Numbered from the stretch's first letter, positions 55,564-64,000 are shown. The stretch is DNA of 64,000 nt from Salisediminibacterium beveridgei (GCF_001721685.1 NZ_CP012502.1:1302001-1366000), one strand, 5' to 3'. The notes: generated by a model not told the origin, from the letters alone. Program-made: numbers and translations.

Positions 55564-57645
55564 TTAATCATTTTCTTCAAATTGAGCAGCCTGATAGTAC
55601 AGCTGTTCTTGACTTCGAAATAGCGGTTCATTTTCTTTTGGGAGAATATACGTATAGGAACCGTCAGGTTGCTGTTCGCGAGCCTTCACGTTGTCTTTCA
55701 GTCCATAATCCAGTACTTGTTTCACCCGCTCTTTAACGCCTTGCTTTTCGACAGGGAATAAGATCTCGATACGTTTTTCCATGTTGCGGGTCATCCAGTC
55801 CGCGGATGACAGATAGAGCATTTCTTGACCGTTTTGAAAAAAATAAAATATACGGGAGTGTTCCAGGAAACGATCAATGATACTGATCACCGTAATATGT
55901 TCACTGATACCTGGAATGCCGGGTCTCAAACAGCAAATGCCCCTGACAATCAGTTTGATGATGACGCCCTGCTGGCTGGCCTCGTATAACTTCATAATCA
56001 GTGGTTTATCTGTTAAGGAATTCATTTTTGCTTTTATGCAGCCATTACCGTATTTAATATGACTGGAGATCTCTTTATCTATTAATTTGAGTAATTTATC
56101 CCTCATATTAAACGGGGATGTGGTAATTTTATTCCATTTCGGTTTTTTACTGAAGCCACTCAAGTGATTAAAAAAATTTGTTGCATCTTCCCCAAATTGC
56201 GGGTCGGAAGTTAATATGCCCATGTCTGTATATAATTTCGCGGTCGAATCATTATAATTCCCGGTACCGAGATGGACATAACGCTGAATGTCATTGTCTT
56301 CCTGGCGGATCATCAGCGTGATCTTGCTGTGTGTTTTGAGTCCGGTAATGCCATAGATGACATGAACGCCCGCTTTTTCGAGTTTTTTAGCCCACTGAAT
56401 ATTTTGCTCTTCGTCAAACCTTGCTTTTAATTCAACCAGAACGGTTACCTGCTTCCCATTTTCCGCGGCGCGCATCAGTGCTGCGATGACAGGAGAGTCC
56501 CCACTGACTCTGTAGAGTGTTTGTTTGATGGCCATCACATCCGGGTCATCTGAAGCTTGCGCAATTAAATCTACAATCGGTTGAAAAGATTCATACGGAT
56601 GATGGAAAAAGATGTCGCGTTCCCGAATCGCATCGAAGAGATCTTCGTTCTCATTCAAATCCTGTGATGGCTGAGGAACAAAAGACTCATCCAGCAGGTG
56701 TTCATGGGAATCCTGAAGTTGATTGTGCAGGTTGAATAAGAAGCTGATATCCAATGGTCCCGTCAGTTCATAGATATCCCCGCTTTTAATTTCCAAAACA
56801 GAAGTCAAAAAAGAAAGCACACGCTCTTCCATGTTGTGACGATTAATTTCAAGTCTGACCGCAGCACCCCATTTTCGTTTTTTTAATTCCTTTTCAATTT
56901 CGCGAAGGAGATCCCGGGCCCCTTCTTCATGGATCGTCAGGTCCGCATTTCGGGTAATCCGGAAAGGGGAGACACTCATTACCTGATTCCCGCTGAATAA
57001 ACCACCGATGAAGTGAGTGATGATATCTTCGAGAAGAACATAAGAAACCCCGTGATTCCGCTTTATCCGGACAGCCCGGTTCAAAAGGGAGGGAACCTGA
57101 ACAATAGCGAGTTTTTCGACTTTGTCTTCTTTTTTTCCCTGTAAAACAACGGCAAGATTCAAACTTTTGTTGGAAAGCATCGGGAAAGGGCGGTAGGCAT
57201 CAATGGCCATTGGTGTTAAAACGGGCATGATGAAATCCCGGAAATAATCCTCAAGGCGAATGATCTCTTCAAAATCGAGATCCTGGATCGTCAAAAACTG
57301 AATTCCTTCTTTACGTAAACCGTCTTTCAGATCATTCTCAAAGTGGTGGTATTGTCTTTTTACTAACTCGTGGCAAAGTTCGGAAATGGCTTTCAGTTGC
57401 TGTTTTGGAGTCATTCCTGCTTTGTTTTCCGGCTTGTTGAAGCCAGCTTCAACTTGATCTTTCAAGCCGGCAACACGGACCATATAGAACTCATCGAGGT
57501 TGGAAGAGAAAATAGCCATGAATTTCAAGCGTTCGAGAAGCGGATTCCTGCTGTCTTCTGCTTCTTCCAAGACTCGTTCGTTAAAACGCAGCCAGCTTAA
57601 TTCACGATTATTGTACAAATTGGTTTCTTGCAGATTATCTTTCAT
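55564..57645 (-). CDS. ppk1: Polyphosphate kinase 1
   Basis: This 693-residue enzyme reversibly makes polyphosphate from ATP. The N-terminal NRELSWLRFNERVLEEA (about 12-28) is the family signature. The two phospholipase-D-like domains carry the catalytic histidines in THSKITLMIR (near 443) and YVHLGTGNYND (near 458). The C-terminal domain with RGICCLRPG (near 571) is intact. The start overlaps the end of ppx by 11 bases, so the operon reads ppx then ppk1, leftward. Length is normal. Confidence 0.97.
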   Translation of the reverse strand: MKDNLQETNLYNNRELSWLRFNERVLEEAEDSRNPLLERLKFMAIFSSNLDEFYMVRVAGLKDQVEAGFNKPENKAGMTPKQQLKAISELCHELVKRQYHHFENDLKDGLRKEGIQFLTIQDLDFEEIIRLEDYFRDFIMPVLTPMAIDAYRPFPMLSNKSLNLAVVLQGKKEDKVEKLAIVQVPSLLNRAVRIKRNHGVSYVLLEDIITHFIGGLFSGNQVMSVSPFRITRNADLTIHEEGARDLLREIEKELKKRKWGAAVRLEINRHNMEERVLSFLTSVLEIKSGDIYELTGPLDISFLFNLHNQLQDSHEHLLDESFVPQPSQDLNENEDLFDAIRERDIFFHHPYESFQPIVDLIAQASDDPDVMAIKQTLYRVSGDSPVIAALMRAAENGKQVTVLVELKARFDEEQNIQWAKKLEKAGVHVIYGITGLKTHSKITLMIRQEDNDIQRYVHLGTGNYNDSTAKLYTDMGILTSDPQFGEDATNFFNHLSGFSKKPKWNKITTSPFNMRDKLLKLIDKEISSHIKYGNGCIKAKMNSLTDKPLIMKLYEASQQGVIIKLIVRGICCLRPGIPGISEHITVISIIDRFLEHSRIFYFFQNGQEMLYLSSADWMTRNMEKRIEILFPVEKQGVKERVKQVLDYGLKDNVKAREQQPDGSYTYILPKENEPLFRSQEQLYYQAAQFEEND

Positions 57646-59191
57646 AAGCTGTACTTCCCGTGTTATGAATAGTAATGTGAATAGATAATTTCAATATTTT
57701 TTCGAGGTGTTTTTTATATTTGTTTGCCTGATAATCTTCAAAATAAGCAGGACCATTAGTGACAACAATTAACTGCAGGTTTTTCTTGTCGGTTTTTATT
57801 GCTTCTACTTTCTCAACGGATCCAAGTTTTGAAATATTCAATGCATAACATAGTTTCAGGATGCTGCCGAGCAGCTCGTAGGTTTTTAAATGATCTTTCG
57901 AAACCAAGTCACCGAAAGGAGCGGCAAATTGTTTTAAGGTGGACCGGGATTTAAAAGATGCGATGAAAGCAACTGCCATTCGTTCGCCATGAGTCAGGCC
58001 ATCAATCGCCTGGTTTGTTAACATATAAAAACTATGCTGGGCTTTTGCTTCGGGGTGAATGGCTTCTCCAATATAGTATACAGTAGCACCCCATTGCATC
58101 AGTTTGCGGTCGTGCAAATCAAGATCGTCTGTAAGCCCCTCATTGACGAGATCCTGAATGAGATAGGCACTTAAAATAGAAAGATGCCGATGAACCTGTT
58201 CATCAAGTTGAAATTGTTTTGTCAGGGAATAAAAGCTCTCTTCAATAACATTTGGAAAATGGGTTACATCTATGTTCTTTAACAGATGCTCATAAAAAAG
58301 ACCGTCTCTCAGTCCCCGGTGACTGACAATATATTCGTCGTGAGATACATAGTCCATCAGCTCCTCGATGGCAGAAATTGCAGGGACGATAATATCTGAG
58401 CGATCTTTGGACAGACCGTCCTGTTTCTCCCGTTTTTTATTAGACATATCCCACAGTTCTTCACGGATCTCTTTGACGTCCTGGAAAGTCATACGATATT
58501 CATGAAGTCCTGCCAGAGGATAATCGATGGTTTCCTGATGAACGGTTGCCAGATTTCGAGCTGTACCACCGATTCCAATTACCGGGACTTTGTGTTCTTT
58601 CAACCAGGAGAGAGAGTCATAGGAGTGAAAAATGAAATCCTGAATGGCTTTCATTTCATCTTCAGTGGGGGTATCGCCTTTAACGAACTGATTTTTCAAC
58701 GTCACAGCGCCAAACGGAAAACTGTGGTACTGTTTCAGTTCCCGGTCTTTAAAGTAGGTGATTTCCGTACTGCCGCCCCCGATATCGATGGTGATTCCTT
58801 CGGTTAAGGTGGTGGAATTTGTTACAGCGAGATAGCCATAGTAGGCTTCTTGATAATCACTGAGAACCTCTATTGAAAAAGCCCCCTTAGTATTCACAGC
58901 TTCAAGGATTTCATCCTGGTTGATGGCATTTCGGACGGCTGCAGTGGCGACAGCTCTCACTTCTGTGAGATTGTAACCTGTCGATGCTCGATTGAATTCA
59001 TCAAGGGTATGAAGGATCATCTCAATGCCCTCTGAGGACATTTCGCCAGTGTCATCGATATAACTGCTGAGACGGGCAGAAACCTTCAAGTTTTGTGTCT
59101 CTTTGAAACATGCATCTTCATCTACTTCATAAATCACAAATCTGATGGAGTTCGAACCAATATCTATGATGCCAATTGCCTGTCTATCCAA
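57635..59191 (-). CDS. ppx: Exopolyphosphatase / Ppx-GppA phosphatase
   Basis: This protein of about 518 residues has an ASKHA-fold N-terminal half with the phosphate-binding DIGSNSIRF near residue 10 and DIGGGSTEI near 139, and an HD-like C-terminal half. It releases phosphate from the ends of polyphosphate or acts on pppGpp. I chose TTG at 59191, 9 bases after AGAGAGG; the ATG at 59200 abuts that Shine-Dalgarno directly. It is the first gene of the polyphosphate operon. Having synthesis and breakdown in one operon suggests joint control of phosphate storage. Confidence 0.93.
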   Translation of the reverse strand: MDRQAIGIIDIGSNSIRFVIYEVDEDACFKETQNLKVSARLSSYIDDTGEMSSEGIEMILHTLDEFNRASTGYNLTEVRAVATAAVRNAINQDEILEAVNTKGAFSIEVLSDYQEAYYGYLAVTNSTTLTEGITIDIGGGSTEITYFKDRELKQYHSFPFGAVTLKNQFVKGDTPTEDEMKAIQDFIFHSYDSLSWLKEHKVPVIGIGGTARNLATVHQETIDYPLAGLHEYRMTFQDVKEIREELWDMSNKKREKQDGLSKDRSDIIVPAISAIEELMDYVSHDEYIVSHRGLRDGLFYEHLLKNIDVTHFPNVIEESFYSLTKQFQLDEQVHRHLSILSAYLIQDLVNEGLTDDLDLHDRKLMQWGATVYYIGEAIHPEAKAQHSFYMLTNQAIDGLTHGERMAVAFIASFKSRSTLKQFAAPFGDLVSKDHLKTYELLGSILKLCYALNISKLGSVEKVEAIKTDKKNLQLIVVTNGPAYFEDYQANKYKKHLEKILKLSIHITIHNTGSTAYER

Positions 59192-59206
59192 TCTGATCAT
59201 CCTCTC

Positions 59207-59240
59207 TGAAAATACTTATACGTTCAGTATACGCTCAAAA
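59207..59240 (-). promoter_or_regulatory. Tandem 11-bp direct repeat upstream of ppx
   Basis: On the minus strand TGAGCGTATAC is followed at once by TGAACGTATAA. The 11-base period is that of response-regulator sites such as PhoP boxes, although the sequence is not the B. subtilis PhoP consensus. It lies 20-40 bases before the gene, within the likely promoter. Confidence 0.35.
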
Positions 59241-59268
59241 AACCTTTGAAGCGAGAGGAGCAGGGGAA

Positions 59269-59297
59269 TTTACAACTTCTTAAAGTTAGGGTATACT
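59269..59297 (+). promoter_or_regulatory. Sigma-A promoter of the zinc transporter operon
   Basis: TTTACA (59269-59274), 17-base spacer, TATACT (59292-59297), 55 bases before the ATPase gene. Confidence 0.7.
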
Positions 59298-59308
59298 TGC
59301 ACTTGGAT

Positions 59309-59331
59309 TAAATCGTAATGATTCTTAAATG
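59309..59331 (+). promoter_or_regulatory. Zur-like operator
   Basis: The left half TAAATCGTAAT plus central G and ATT equals the B. subtilis Zur box (TCGTAATnATTACGA core). The right half is degenerate (ATTCTTAAATG). It sits just after the start point, and zur itself is the last gene of the operon, so the operon is probably repressed when zinc is sufficient. Confidence 0.65.
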
Positions 59332-59351
59332 AGATGTGAGGGTAACTGATC

Positions 59352-60173
59352 ATGAAAACGCAAGTACAACGAACATCACCGGTTGTGGAAGTTAAGGATG
59401 TTTCATTCAGCTATGATCGTCAACCAGTTGTTGAAGACATCAATTTGACTGTTCCGGCAGGAGCATTTCTTGGACTGGTTGGTCCAAACGGATCCGGCAA
59501 GTCGACACTGATGAAAATGATTCTGGGGTTATTGAAACCCGATCAGGGTGAAGTGCGACTGTTTGATCAGGATATAAAACATTTTCATGACTGGAGCAAA
59601 ATCGGGTTCGTCTCTCAGAAGGCGAACAGTTTTAACAGCGGGTTTCCTGCGACGGTGTTTGAAGTGGTCTCAATGGGACTCTATGGAAAAATGGGTCTGT
59701 TCAGATTTATGACGAAAAAATATAAAGACATGGTATTCGAGGCACTGAAACAAGTAAATATGCAGGCGTTTGCCAAGATCAATATCGGTGAATTATCCGG
59801 AGGGCAACAGCAACGAGTGTTTATTGCCCGTGCGCTTGTGAGTGAACCGGCCTTACTGATTCTTGATGAGCCAACGGTCGGGGTCGATGCAGAATCGGTC
59901 GCCTACTTTTATGATATGCTCAAAAGATTGAACCGTGATCGAGGGATTACATTAGTGCTTGTTACTCACGATGTTGGTGCGATGACACAATATGTTACTC
60001 ATGTAGCTTGTTTGAATAAATGCATTCATTTTCATGGTTTCACAAAAGACTTCGAGGACAACAAAGATGAAATGATGACAAAAATGTATGGACACGATGT
60101 CAAAACAATTGATCATAATCATGATCATCACCACCATGATCATTTCCATGACCATGATGATGTGAGCAGGTGA
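59352..60173 (+). CDS. znuC: Zinc-type ABC transporter ATP-binding protein
   Basis: This 273-residue ATPase has Walker A GPNGSGKST (44-52), signature LSGGQQQRVFIARAL, Walker B LLILDEP and H-loop VTHD. The last 20 residues are a histidine/aspartate-rich tail (NHDHHHHDHFHDHDD), a typical metal-buffering tail of zinc transporters. A Zur-like box precedes it and zur ends the operon, so Zn2+ is the likely substrate. The first permease starts 4 bases after its stop. No binding-protein gene is nearby. Confidence 0.92.
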   Translation: MKTQVQRTSPVVEVKDVSFSYDRQPVVEDINLTVPAGAFLGLVGPNGSGKSTLMKMILGLLKPDQGEVRLFDQDIKHFHDWSKIGFVSQKANSFNSGFPATVFEVVSMGLYGKMGLFRFMTKKYKDMVFEALKQVNMQAFAKINIGELSGGQQQRVFIARALVSEPALLILDEPTVGVDAESVAYFYDMLKRLNRDRGITLVLVTHDVGAMTQYVTHVACLNKCIHFHGFTKDFEDNKDEMMTKMYGHDVKTIDHNHDHHHHDHFHDHDDVSR

Positions 60174-60177
60174 CTGT

Positions 60178-61017
60178 ATGATCGAAGTATTTTTCCAATA
60201 CGATTTCCTTAAATTTTCGCTATATACAGCATTGATCGTTGGAATATTGACACCTGCTGTCGGCGTCTTCCTTGTGGTCAGGCGGTTGTCCCTCATGGCT
60301 GATGCGCTGTCCCATATTACACTGACTGGCATTGCGTTCAGTCTGCTTTTGGGCAGATCAATTCCCTTTTTTGCGGGATTAAATCCTGTATACATGGGCA
60401 TGCTGTTTTCTGTATCGGGGTCTTTACTCGTCAATCGACTCGGTTTTGTCTTCAAGCATTACCGGGAACTGGCGATTCCGATCATTCTTTCATCCGGGAT
60501 TGGTATCGGTGTGGTCTTCATCTCACTGGCTGACGGGTTTAATAATGATTTGTTGAACTATTTATTTGGGAGTGTTGCTGCAGTCAGCAGTCAGGATTTT
60601 CAGCTGATGATGCTTTTGCTGACGGGTGTGATTGCATTTATTGTTTTATTTTATAAAGAGCTGCTTTTTTTGAGTTTTGATGAGGAGCAAGCAGTGACAT
60701 CAGGACTGCCCAAAAAGTTTTTAGATGTTTCTTTTATGGTAGTTGTCGCGGTTGTCATTGGAGTTTCCATGCAAATTGTTGGTATTCTGCTGGTATCTGC
60801 TTTGATGACTTTGCCGGTTGCGGCGGCTATGAGATTGGCAAAATCTTTTAAAGCAATGTTGCTTTATTCTATACTTATTGGTGAAATCTCAGTACTTGTC
60901 GGGATGATCAGTGCTTTTCATCTTGATCTTGCTCCAGGTGGTACAATTGTACTCACCAATTTGGCATTATTGATTCTTGTCATCATGATTACAGGTAGCG
61001 GAAAGAAGAGGGCATGA
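60178..61017 (+). CDS. znuB: Zinc-type ABC transporter permease 1
   Basis: This 279-residue ABC-3 family permease has about eight hydrophobic segments. The metal-path motif ADALSHITLTG keeps Asp42 and His46. The sequence LAIPIILSSGIGIG and the VGILLVSALMTLPVAAA motif are family features. It ends in a 4-base overlap with a second, related permease. It would form the membrane channel with the ATPase, either as a homodimer or with its neighbour. Confidence 0.9.
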   Translation: MIEVFFQYDFLKFSLYTALIVGILTPAVGVFLVVRRLSLMADALSHITLTGIAFSLLLGRSIPFFAGLNPVYMGMLFSVSGSLLVNRLGFVFKHYRELAIPIILSSGIGIGVVFISLADGFNNDLLNYLFGSVAAVSSQDFQLMMLLLTGVIAFIVLFYKELLFLSFDEEQAVTSGLPKKFLDVSFMVVVAVVIGVSMQIVGILLVSALMTLPVAAAMRLAKSFKAMLLYSILIGEISVLVGMISAFHLDLAPGGTIVLTNLALLILVIMITGSGKKRA

Positions 61018-61019
61018 TT

Positions 61020-61880
61020 ATGATGGAAGTGCTTGAACAATTGACATTTCTTGAACGTGGGATCATTGCCGGCCTTGTTGTCGGGATTCTCGCTCCAATG
61101 ATGGGGGCTTTTTTGCTGGTCAGACGGATGACGATTATTTCAGAGGGGCTGTCACAGATTACGCTGGCCGGCATCGCGACAGGTGTCGTAATCGGTCAAT
61201 CCGGAATTTTCATGCAGGATGTGAACCCATTAATCACCGGTTTTCTGTTTGCATTGGCGGGAGCACTGATTGTCGAGAAGCTTCGCTCAGTGTATCGGTA
61301 TTTTCAGGAACTAGCTGTTCCGATTATTTTGTCTGCAGGGCTGGGAATCAGTGCGGTACTGATCAGTATGTCCGGCATGTCGAGTACAGAATGGTTCAAC
61401 TTTCTGTTTGGCAGTCTTTTGACCGTTTCAATATCCGATTTGATATTTATCCTTTCTGCAGGCACTGTGAGTTTTCTGATTCTGATCATTTTGTACAAGG
61501 AATGGCTGTCGATATCTTTCGATAGCGAATTTGCCCATACTTCAGGTATCGCGGTAAAATGGATGAATCTGCTGTTTGCTGTGCTCGTCGCAGCAGTGAT
61601 CAGTGTTTCGATCAGTGTTGTGGGAATCCTTCTTGTTGGAGCGATGATCACGCTGCCAGTAGCGGCTGCTTTGCAAGTATCGCACAGTTTTCGGCAAGTG
61701 ATACTTTTTGGTATCATGTTTGGCGAATCAGCAGTTATATTGGGGATGTTATCTTCTTATTATCTGAACATAGCCACCGGAGGAATGATTGTCACGGCGG
61801 GGATTCTGATTTTACTCATGGCGATTATGATCAAAAATCTTCGCTACCGGATATTGAAGACATCATTTGAAAAGGCATAG
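61020..61880 (+). CDS. Zinc-type ABC transporter permease 2 (paralogue)
   Basis: This permease of about 286 residues is clearly related to the one before it (VGIL.P..G.FL.VRR, LA.PIILS.G.GI, VGILLV.A..TLPVAAA). The metal-path motif differs: SEGLSQITLAG has Glu42 and Gln46 in place of the usual Asp and His. It may pair with the first permease as a heterodimer with one altered site. I chose the ATG at 61020, 7 bases after AAGAGGG; the ATG at 61014 overlaps the preceding stop. zur follows after 15 bases. Confidence 0.88.
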   Translation: MMEVLEQLTFLERGIIAGLVVGILAPMMGAFLLVRRMTIISEGLSQITLAGIATGVVIGQSGIFMQDVNPLITGFLFALAGALIVEKLRSVYRYFQELAVPIILSAGLGISAVLISMSGMSSTEWFNFLFGSLLTVSISDLIFILSAGTVSFLILIILYKEWLSISFDSEFAHTSGIAVKWMNLLFAVLVAAVISVSISVVGILLVGAMITLPVAAALQVSHSFRQVILFGIMFGESAVILGMLSSYYLNIATGGMIVTAGILILLMAIMIKNLRYRILKTSFEKA

Positions 61881-61895
61881 GGGAGGGGAAAGATT

Positions 61896-62309
61896 GTGCA
61901 AATTGATAACGCAATGGCTCAATTAAAAGAGCAAGGATATAAGTTTACAGCGAAACGGTATGATATTCTATCGTTTTTGATCAAAGAGGCCAGATACGTC
62001 ACTGCAAAAGAAATTCTGGAAGATTTGAAAGATAAACATGATGGCTTGAGTTTTGATACGATCTATCGCAATTTAGCTTTATTTGAAGCGAGCGATCTTC
62101 TCGAAGAGACAGAACTCGATGGTGAAAAGCGGTTTCGAATTGCTTGTTCAGTGGACGAACATCACCATCATTTGATATGTCTGACATGCGGTAAGACGGA
62201 GCATATTCACCATTGTCCAATGGATCAGAAATTGATTTCCTCCAAAGGATTTACTGTCACAGGACATAAGTTCGAAATCTATGGTTATTGTCCGGAATGT
62301 GTCGTTTAA
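61896..62309 (+). CDS. zur: Zinc uptake repressor Zur (Fur family)
   Basis: This 137-residue Fur-family repressor has an N-terminal winged helix (about 1-80, with FDTIYRNLALFE the recognition region). The structural zinc site is Cys95, Cys98, Cys132 and Cys135. The histidine cluster DEHHHHLIC forms the sensory site. It is highly similar to B. subtilis Zur (YqfV). The start is GTG at 61896 after GGGGAGGGGAA. It is the last gene of the transporter operon, which carries a Zur-like box at its promoter, giving autoregulation. Confidence 0.95.
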   Translation: MQIDNAMAQLKEQGYKFTAKRYDILSFLIKEARYVTAKEILEDLKDKHDGLSFDTIYRNLALFEASDLLEETELDGEKRFRIACSVDEHHHHLICLTCGKTEHIHHCPMDQKLISSKGFTVTGHKFEIYGYCPECVV

Positions 62310-62320
62310 ACTTTATAAAA

Positions 62321-62359
62321 TAGAAACATCCGGACCCATGGCTGATCCGGATGTTTCTA
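62321..62359. terminator. Bidirectional terminator zur / yqfW
   Basis: TAGAAACATCCGGA and its complement form a 14-bp perfect stem, 11-base loop, with T-rich arms on both strands. Confidence 0.85.
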
Positions 62360-62378
62360 TTGTGAATGCATGTATAGT

Positions 62379-62960
62379 TTAATCGACTTTTGCAGGTTGA
62401 AATAATCTGTTGATAATGTGATCAGCTTCTTTCCAAGAGTAAGCCCGGTAAACCTGGTCAGGTACAGGCTTTCGATTATAGGGGGTGTCCATCAGAATAA
62501 CAGGTATGTTGCAATCCTCAGCAATTGTTACAGCGTTGTCATGTTTGTCCTCGAAGAAGGCATTCAGTTGATGATCTTTCACGGCTTTGAGCTTATTGTG
62601 CTGGCCCAAAAGTTCAATATGATCATAGGGAATTTGGTGCTTAGCAAACCAATTTACAGTCAAATCACGAACGTGTGCAGGTCGGGCACTGATGTAGTAG
62701 AGTTCAAACTGATGCTGCCAGGTGCTTAACACACGCTCTGCATCGTAAGCCGGGAATGACAGCTGGTACATTTGCGGTTCGTGTTTGGACATCCATGTCC
62801 AGAATTCCTTTTCCGTGACGTTCAGTGCGATAGAGAGATCATAGTCCTGAATATCCTCGAGCGTTAATGTTTTGTTAAAGTGTTTGTTTAAATGCGGAAT
62901 GAAAGACGAGGGATCTGTAACGGTGCCGTCAATATCAATGCCAAATCGAAAATGCTTCAT
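62379..62960 (-). CDS. yqfW: YqfW family HAD 5'-nucleotidase
   Basis: This 193-residue HAD protein of the 5'(3')-deoxyribonucleotidase family (NT5C type) has motif I DIDGTVTD at 9-16, a motif II Ser in YYISARP near 89, and a later acidic motif in FFEDKHDNAVTIAE near 135. It is annotated as a nucleotidase-like protein in Bacillus; the substrate is not known. It lies between zur and ispG as in B. subtilis, but on the strand opposite zur. Confidence 0.9.
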   Translation of the reverse strand: MKHFRFGIDIDGTVTDPSSFIPHLNKHFNKTLTLEDIQDYDLSIALNVTEKEFWTWMSKHEPQMYQLSFPAYDAERVLSTWQHQFELYYISARPAHVRDLTVNWFAKHQIPYDHIELLGQHNKLKAVKDHQLNAFFEDKHDNAVTIAEDCNIPVILMDTPYNRKPVPDQVYRAYSWKEADHIINRLFQPAKVD

Positions 62961-63037
62961 GTTTATACACCTCTTAGCGTCTAAGTTACCTCATCATTGT
63001 CTCATAAATCGTTGAATTGTCCACCACCATAAAAGAA

Positions 63038-63058
63038 AAAGCAGACAAAGTCTGCTTT
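63038..63058 (-). terminator. Terminator of ispG
   Basis: AAAGCAGAC and GTCTGCTTT pair around AAA. On the minus strand it is followed by TTCTTTTATGG. Confidence 0.75.
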
Positions 63059-63069
63059 AAAGTTATTCT

Positions 63070-64000
63070 TTACACATTTTGTTGTTCGAGTTTCAATTTT
63101 TCTTCATGCGCTTTTGCTAAAATATCAATTTCCTTTTTTAATTCTTCAACCATGGATTCTTCAGGGACTTTACGAATAGTCTTCCCTTTACGAAAGAGCA
63201 ATCCTTCTCCCCGGGCACCGGCAATACCGATATCTGCCTCCTTGGCCTCTCCAGGTCCATTTACGGCACATCCGAGAACGGAAACTTTAATAGGGGCATG
63301 GATGGTTTGGAGATATTCTTCCACTTCATTGGCGATACTGATCAGATCGATCTCAATTCTGCCACAAGTCGGGCACGAGATGAGTGTTGCCGCATTGGCT
63401 GCGAGACCGAATGCTTTCAGCAATTCTTTTGCAACTTTAATCTCTTCAACAGGATCAGCACTGAGAGAAATGCGGACTGTGCTTCCGATTCCTTGATTTA
63501 AAAGGACACCAAGCCCAGCAGAACTCTTTATGGTTCCTGCAAACAATGTTCCTGACTCTGTAATACCAAGGTGCAGGGGATAATCGAAAGCTTTAGATGC
63601 TTTCTCATAAGCCTCTACAGCCAGGTGGACGTCTGATGCTTTCATTGAGACAATGATATCGTAGAAATCAAGGTCTTCCAGGATTTTAATATGATGTAAA
63701 GCACTTTCCACCATACCATCCGCTGTTGGGTATCCATATTTATCAAGTATCCGTTTTTCAAGCGATCCGGCATTAACACCAATCCGGATTGGAATGCCTT
63801 TCGCTTTGGCCGCATTTACGACAGCTTCGACTTTTTCTTTTCTTCCTATGTTACCTGGATTGATCCGGATTTTATCTGCGCCACCTTCAATGGCTTTTAA
63901 GGCCAGCTTGTAATCGAAATGAATATCGACAACAAGGGGGATATTGATCCGTTTTTTGATTTCAGGTATCGCTTCCGCGTCCTTCATTTCCGGACACGCG
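63070..64000 (-). CDS. ispG: 4-hydroxy-3-methylbut-2-en-1-yl diphosphate synthase (N-terminus off window)
   Basis: This iron-sulfur enzyme of the MEP isoprenoid pathway acts just before IspH. The frame is open to the window edge (ACPEM... before [10 protein letters not shown]), so about 310 residues are visible and some 55-70 N-terminal residues are missing. The TIM barrel shows [12 protein letters not shown] and [11 protein letters not shown]. The C-terminal cluster domain has CPTC (near [10 protein letters not shown]) and [11 protein letters not shown]. An internal ATG at 63987 is not the true start, because the upstream residues match the family. It is transcribed leftward. Confidence 0.95.
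   Translation of the reverse strand, partial: ACPEMKDAEAIPEIKKRINIPLVVDIHFDYKLALKAIEGGADKIRINPGNIGRKEKVEAVVNAAKAKGIPIRIGVNAGSLEKRILDKYGYPTADGMVESALHHIKILEDLDFYDIIVSMKASDVHLAVEAYEKASKAFDYPLHLGITESGTLFAGTIKSSAGLGVLLNQGIGSTVRISLSADPVEEIKVAKELLKAFGLAANAATLISCPTCGRIEIDLISIANEVEEYLQTIHAPIKVSVLGCAVNGPGEAKEADIGIAGARGEGLLFRKGKTIRKVPEESMVEELKKEIDILAKAHEEKLKLEQQNV

Noticed and set aside
60110..60165. CATGATCATCAC-type repeats as a short tandem repeat locus
   Set aside because: They encode the His/Asp-rich metal-binding tail of the zinc transporter ATPase.
59952..60455. 167-codon minus-strand frame over the znuC-znuB junction
   Set aside because: It runs opposite two well-supported genes; its Met/His-rich stretch is the complement of the His-rich tail of ZnuC.

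Overview
The window is a piece of a Bacillota chromosome, family Bacillaceae. Its order closely follows the Bacillus subtilis yqeG-comE-hrcA-dnaK-floA-phoH-era-glyQS-dnaG-sigA-nfo-zur-ispG block. Several features point to a halophilic or alkaliphilic species: a seven-subunit-type Mrp Na+/H+ antiporter operon at the left edge, very acidic protein surfaces (GrpE, ComEA, PgpH, the tail of DnaK), and a membrane-anchored cytochrome c with an Asn/Glu-rich linker. I favour a non-spore-forming relative of Salisediminibacterium or '[Bacillus] selenitireducens'. This is an inference: every sporulation gene that normally sits inside this block (gpr, spoIIP, yqfC, yqfD, yqfQ) is absent while its neighbours are intact. 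I see no tRNA, rRNA, CRISPR array, prophage or insertion sequence.

Layout. 1-4319 (minus): mrpD (partial), mrpC, mrpB, mrpA, preceded by a structured leader. 4708-9784 (plus): yqeG, yqeH, aroE, yhbY, nadD, yqeK, rsfS, yqeM, an assembly-factor, NAD and shikimate cluster. 10012-13007: comEA and comEC (DNA uptake; comER and comEB missing). 13061-14665: yqzM, holA, rpsT. 14981-26295: lepA, hemW, then the CIRCE-controlled heat-shock operon hrcA-grpE-dnaK, dnaJ, and the RNA/protein-modification genes prmA, rsmE, mtaB. 26455-30245: rpsU, yqeY, and a sigma-W-type envelope-stress unit nfeD-floA-(yqfB-like). 30479-36356: phoH, pgpH (c-di-AMP hydrolase), ybeY, dgkA, era, recO. 36353-44805: a glycine T-box leader and glyQS, then ccpN, ppsR, yaiI, dnaG, sigA. 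44943-51882: a membrane protein of unknown role, a glycerophosphodiesterase, cytochrome c550, trmK, yqfO, ispH, a CarD-like RNA polymerase-binding protein, and the RNA helicase cshB. 51901-64000: nfo, a manganese-type ABC transporter under an MntR-like box, a lytic transglycosylase, the polyphosphate operon ppx-ppk (minus), a zinc-type ABC transporter with two permeases and zur, yqfW, and ispG (partial).

Most of the window is core translation, ribosome assembly, chaperone and replication machinery in tightly packed operons. Many genes overlap by 1-31 bases, and several starts are GTG or TTG chosen by a good Shine-Dalgarno. Regulation that can be read directly: CIRCE, a T-box with a GGC specifier, a sigma-W-like promoter, an MntR-like box, a Zur-like box, and many intrinsic terminators.

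The least explained items are these. Two related intergenic elements of about 90 nt, upstream of hemW and of phoH, look like a repeated structured element. The mrpA leader can fold in mutually exclusive ways. The zinc transporter has two permeases, and the second lacks the usual Asp/His metal pair. Neither metal transporter has a solute-binding protein beside it. A 26-bp perfect hairpin lies between slt and ppk.
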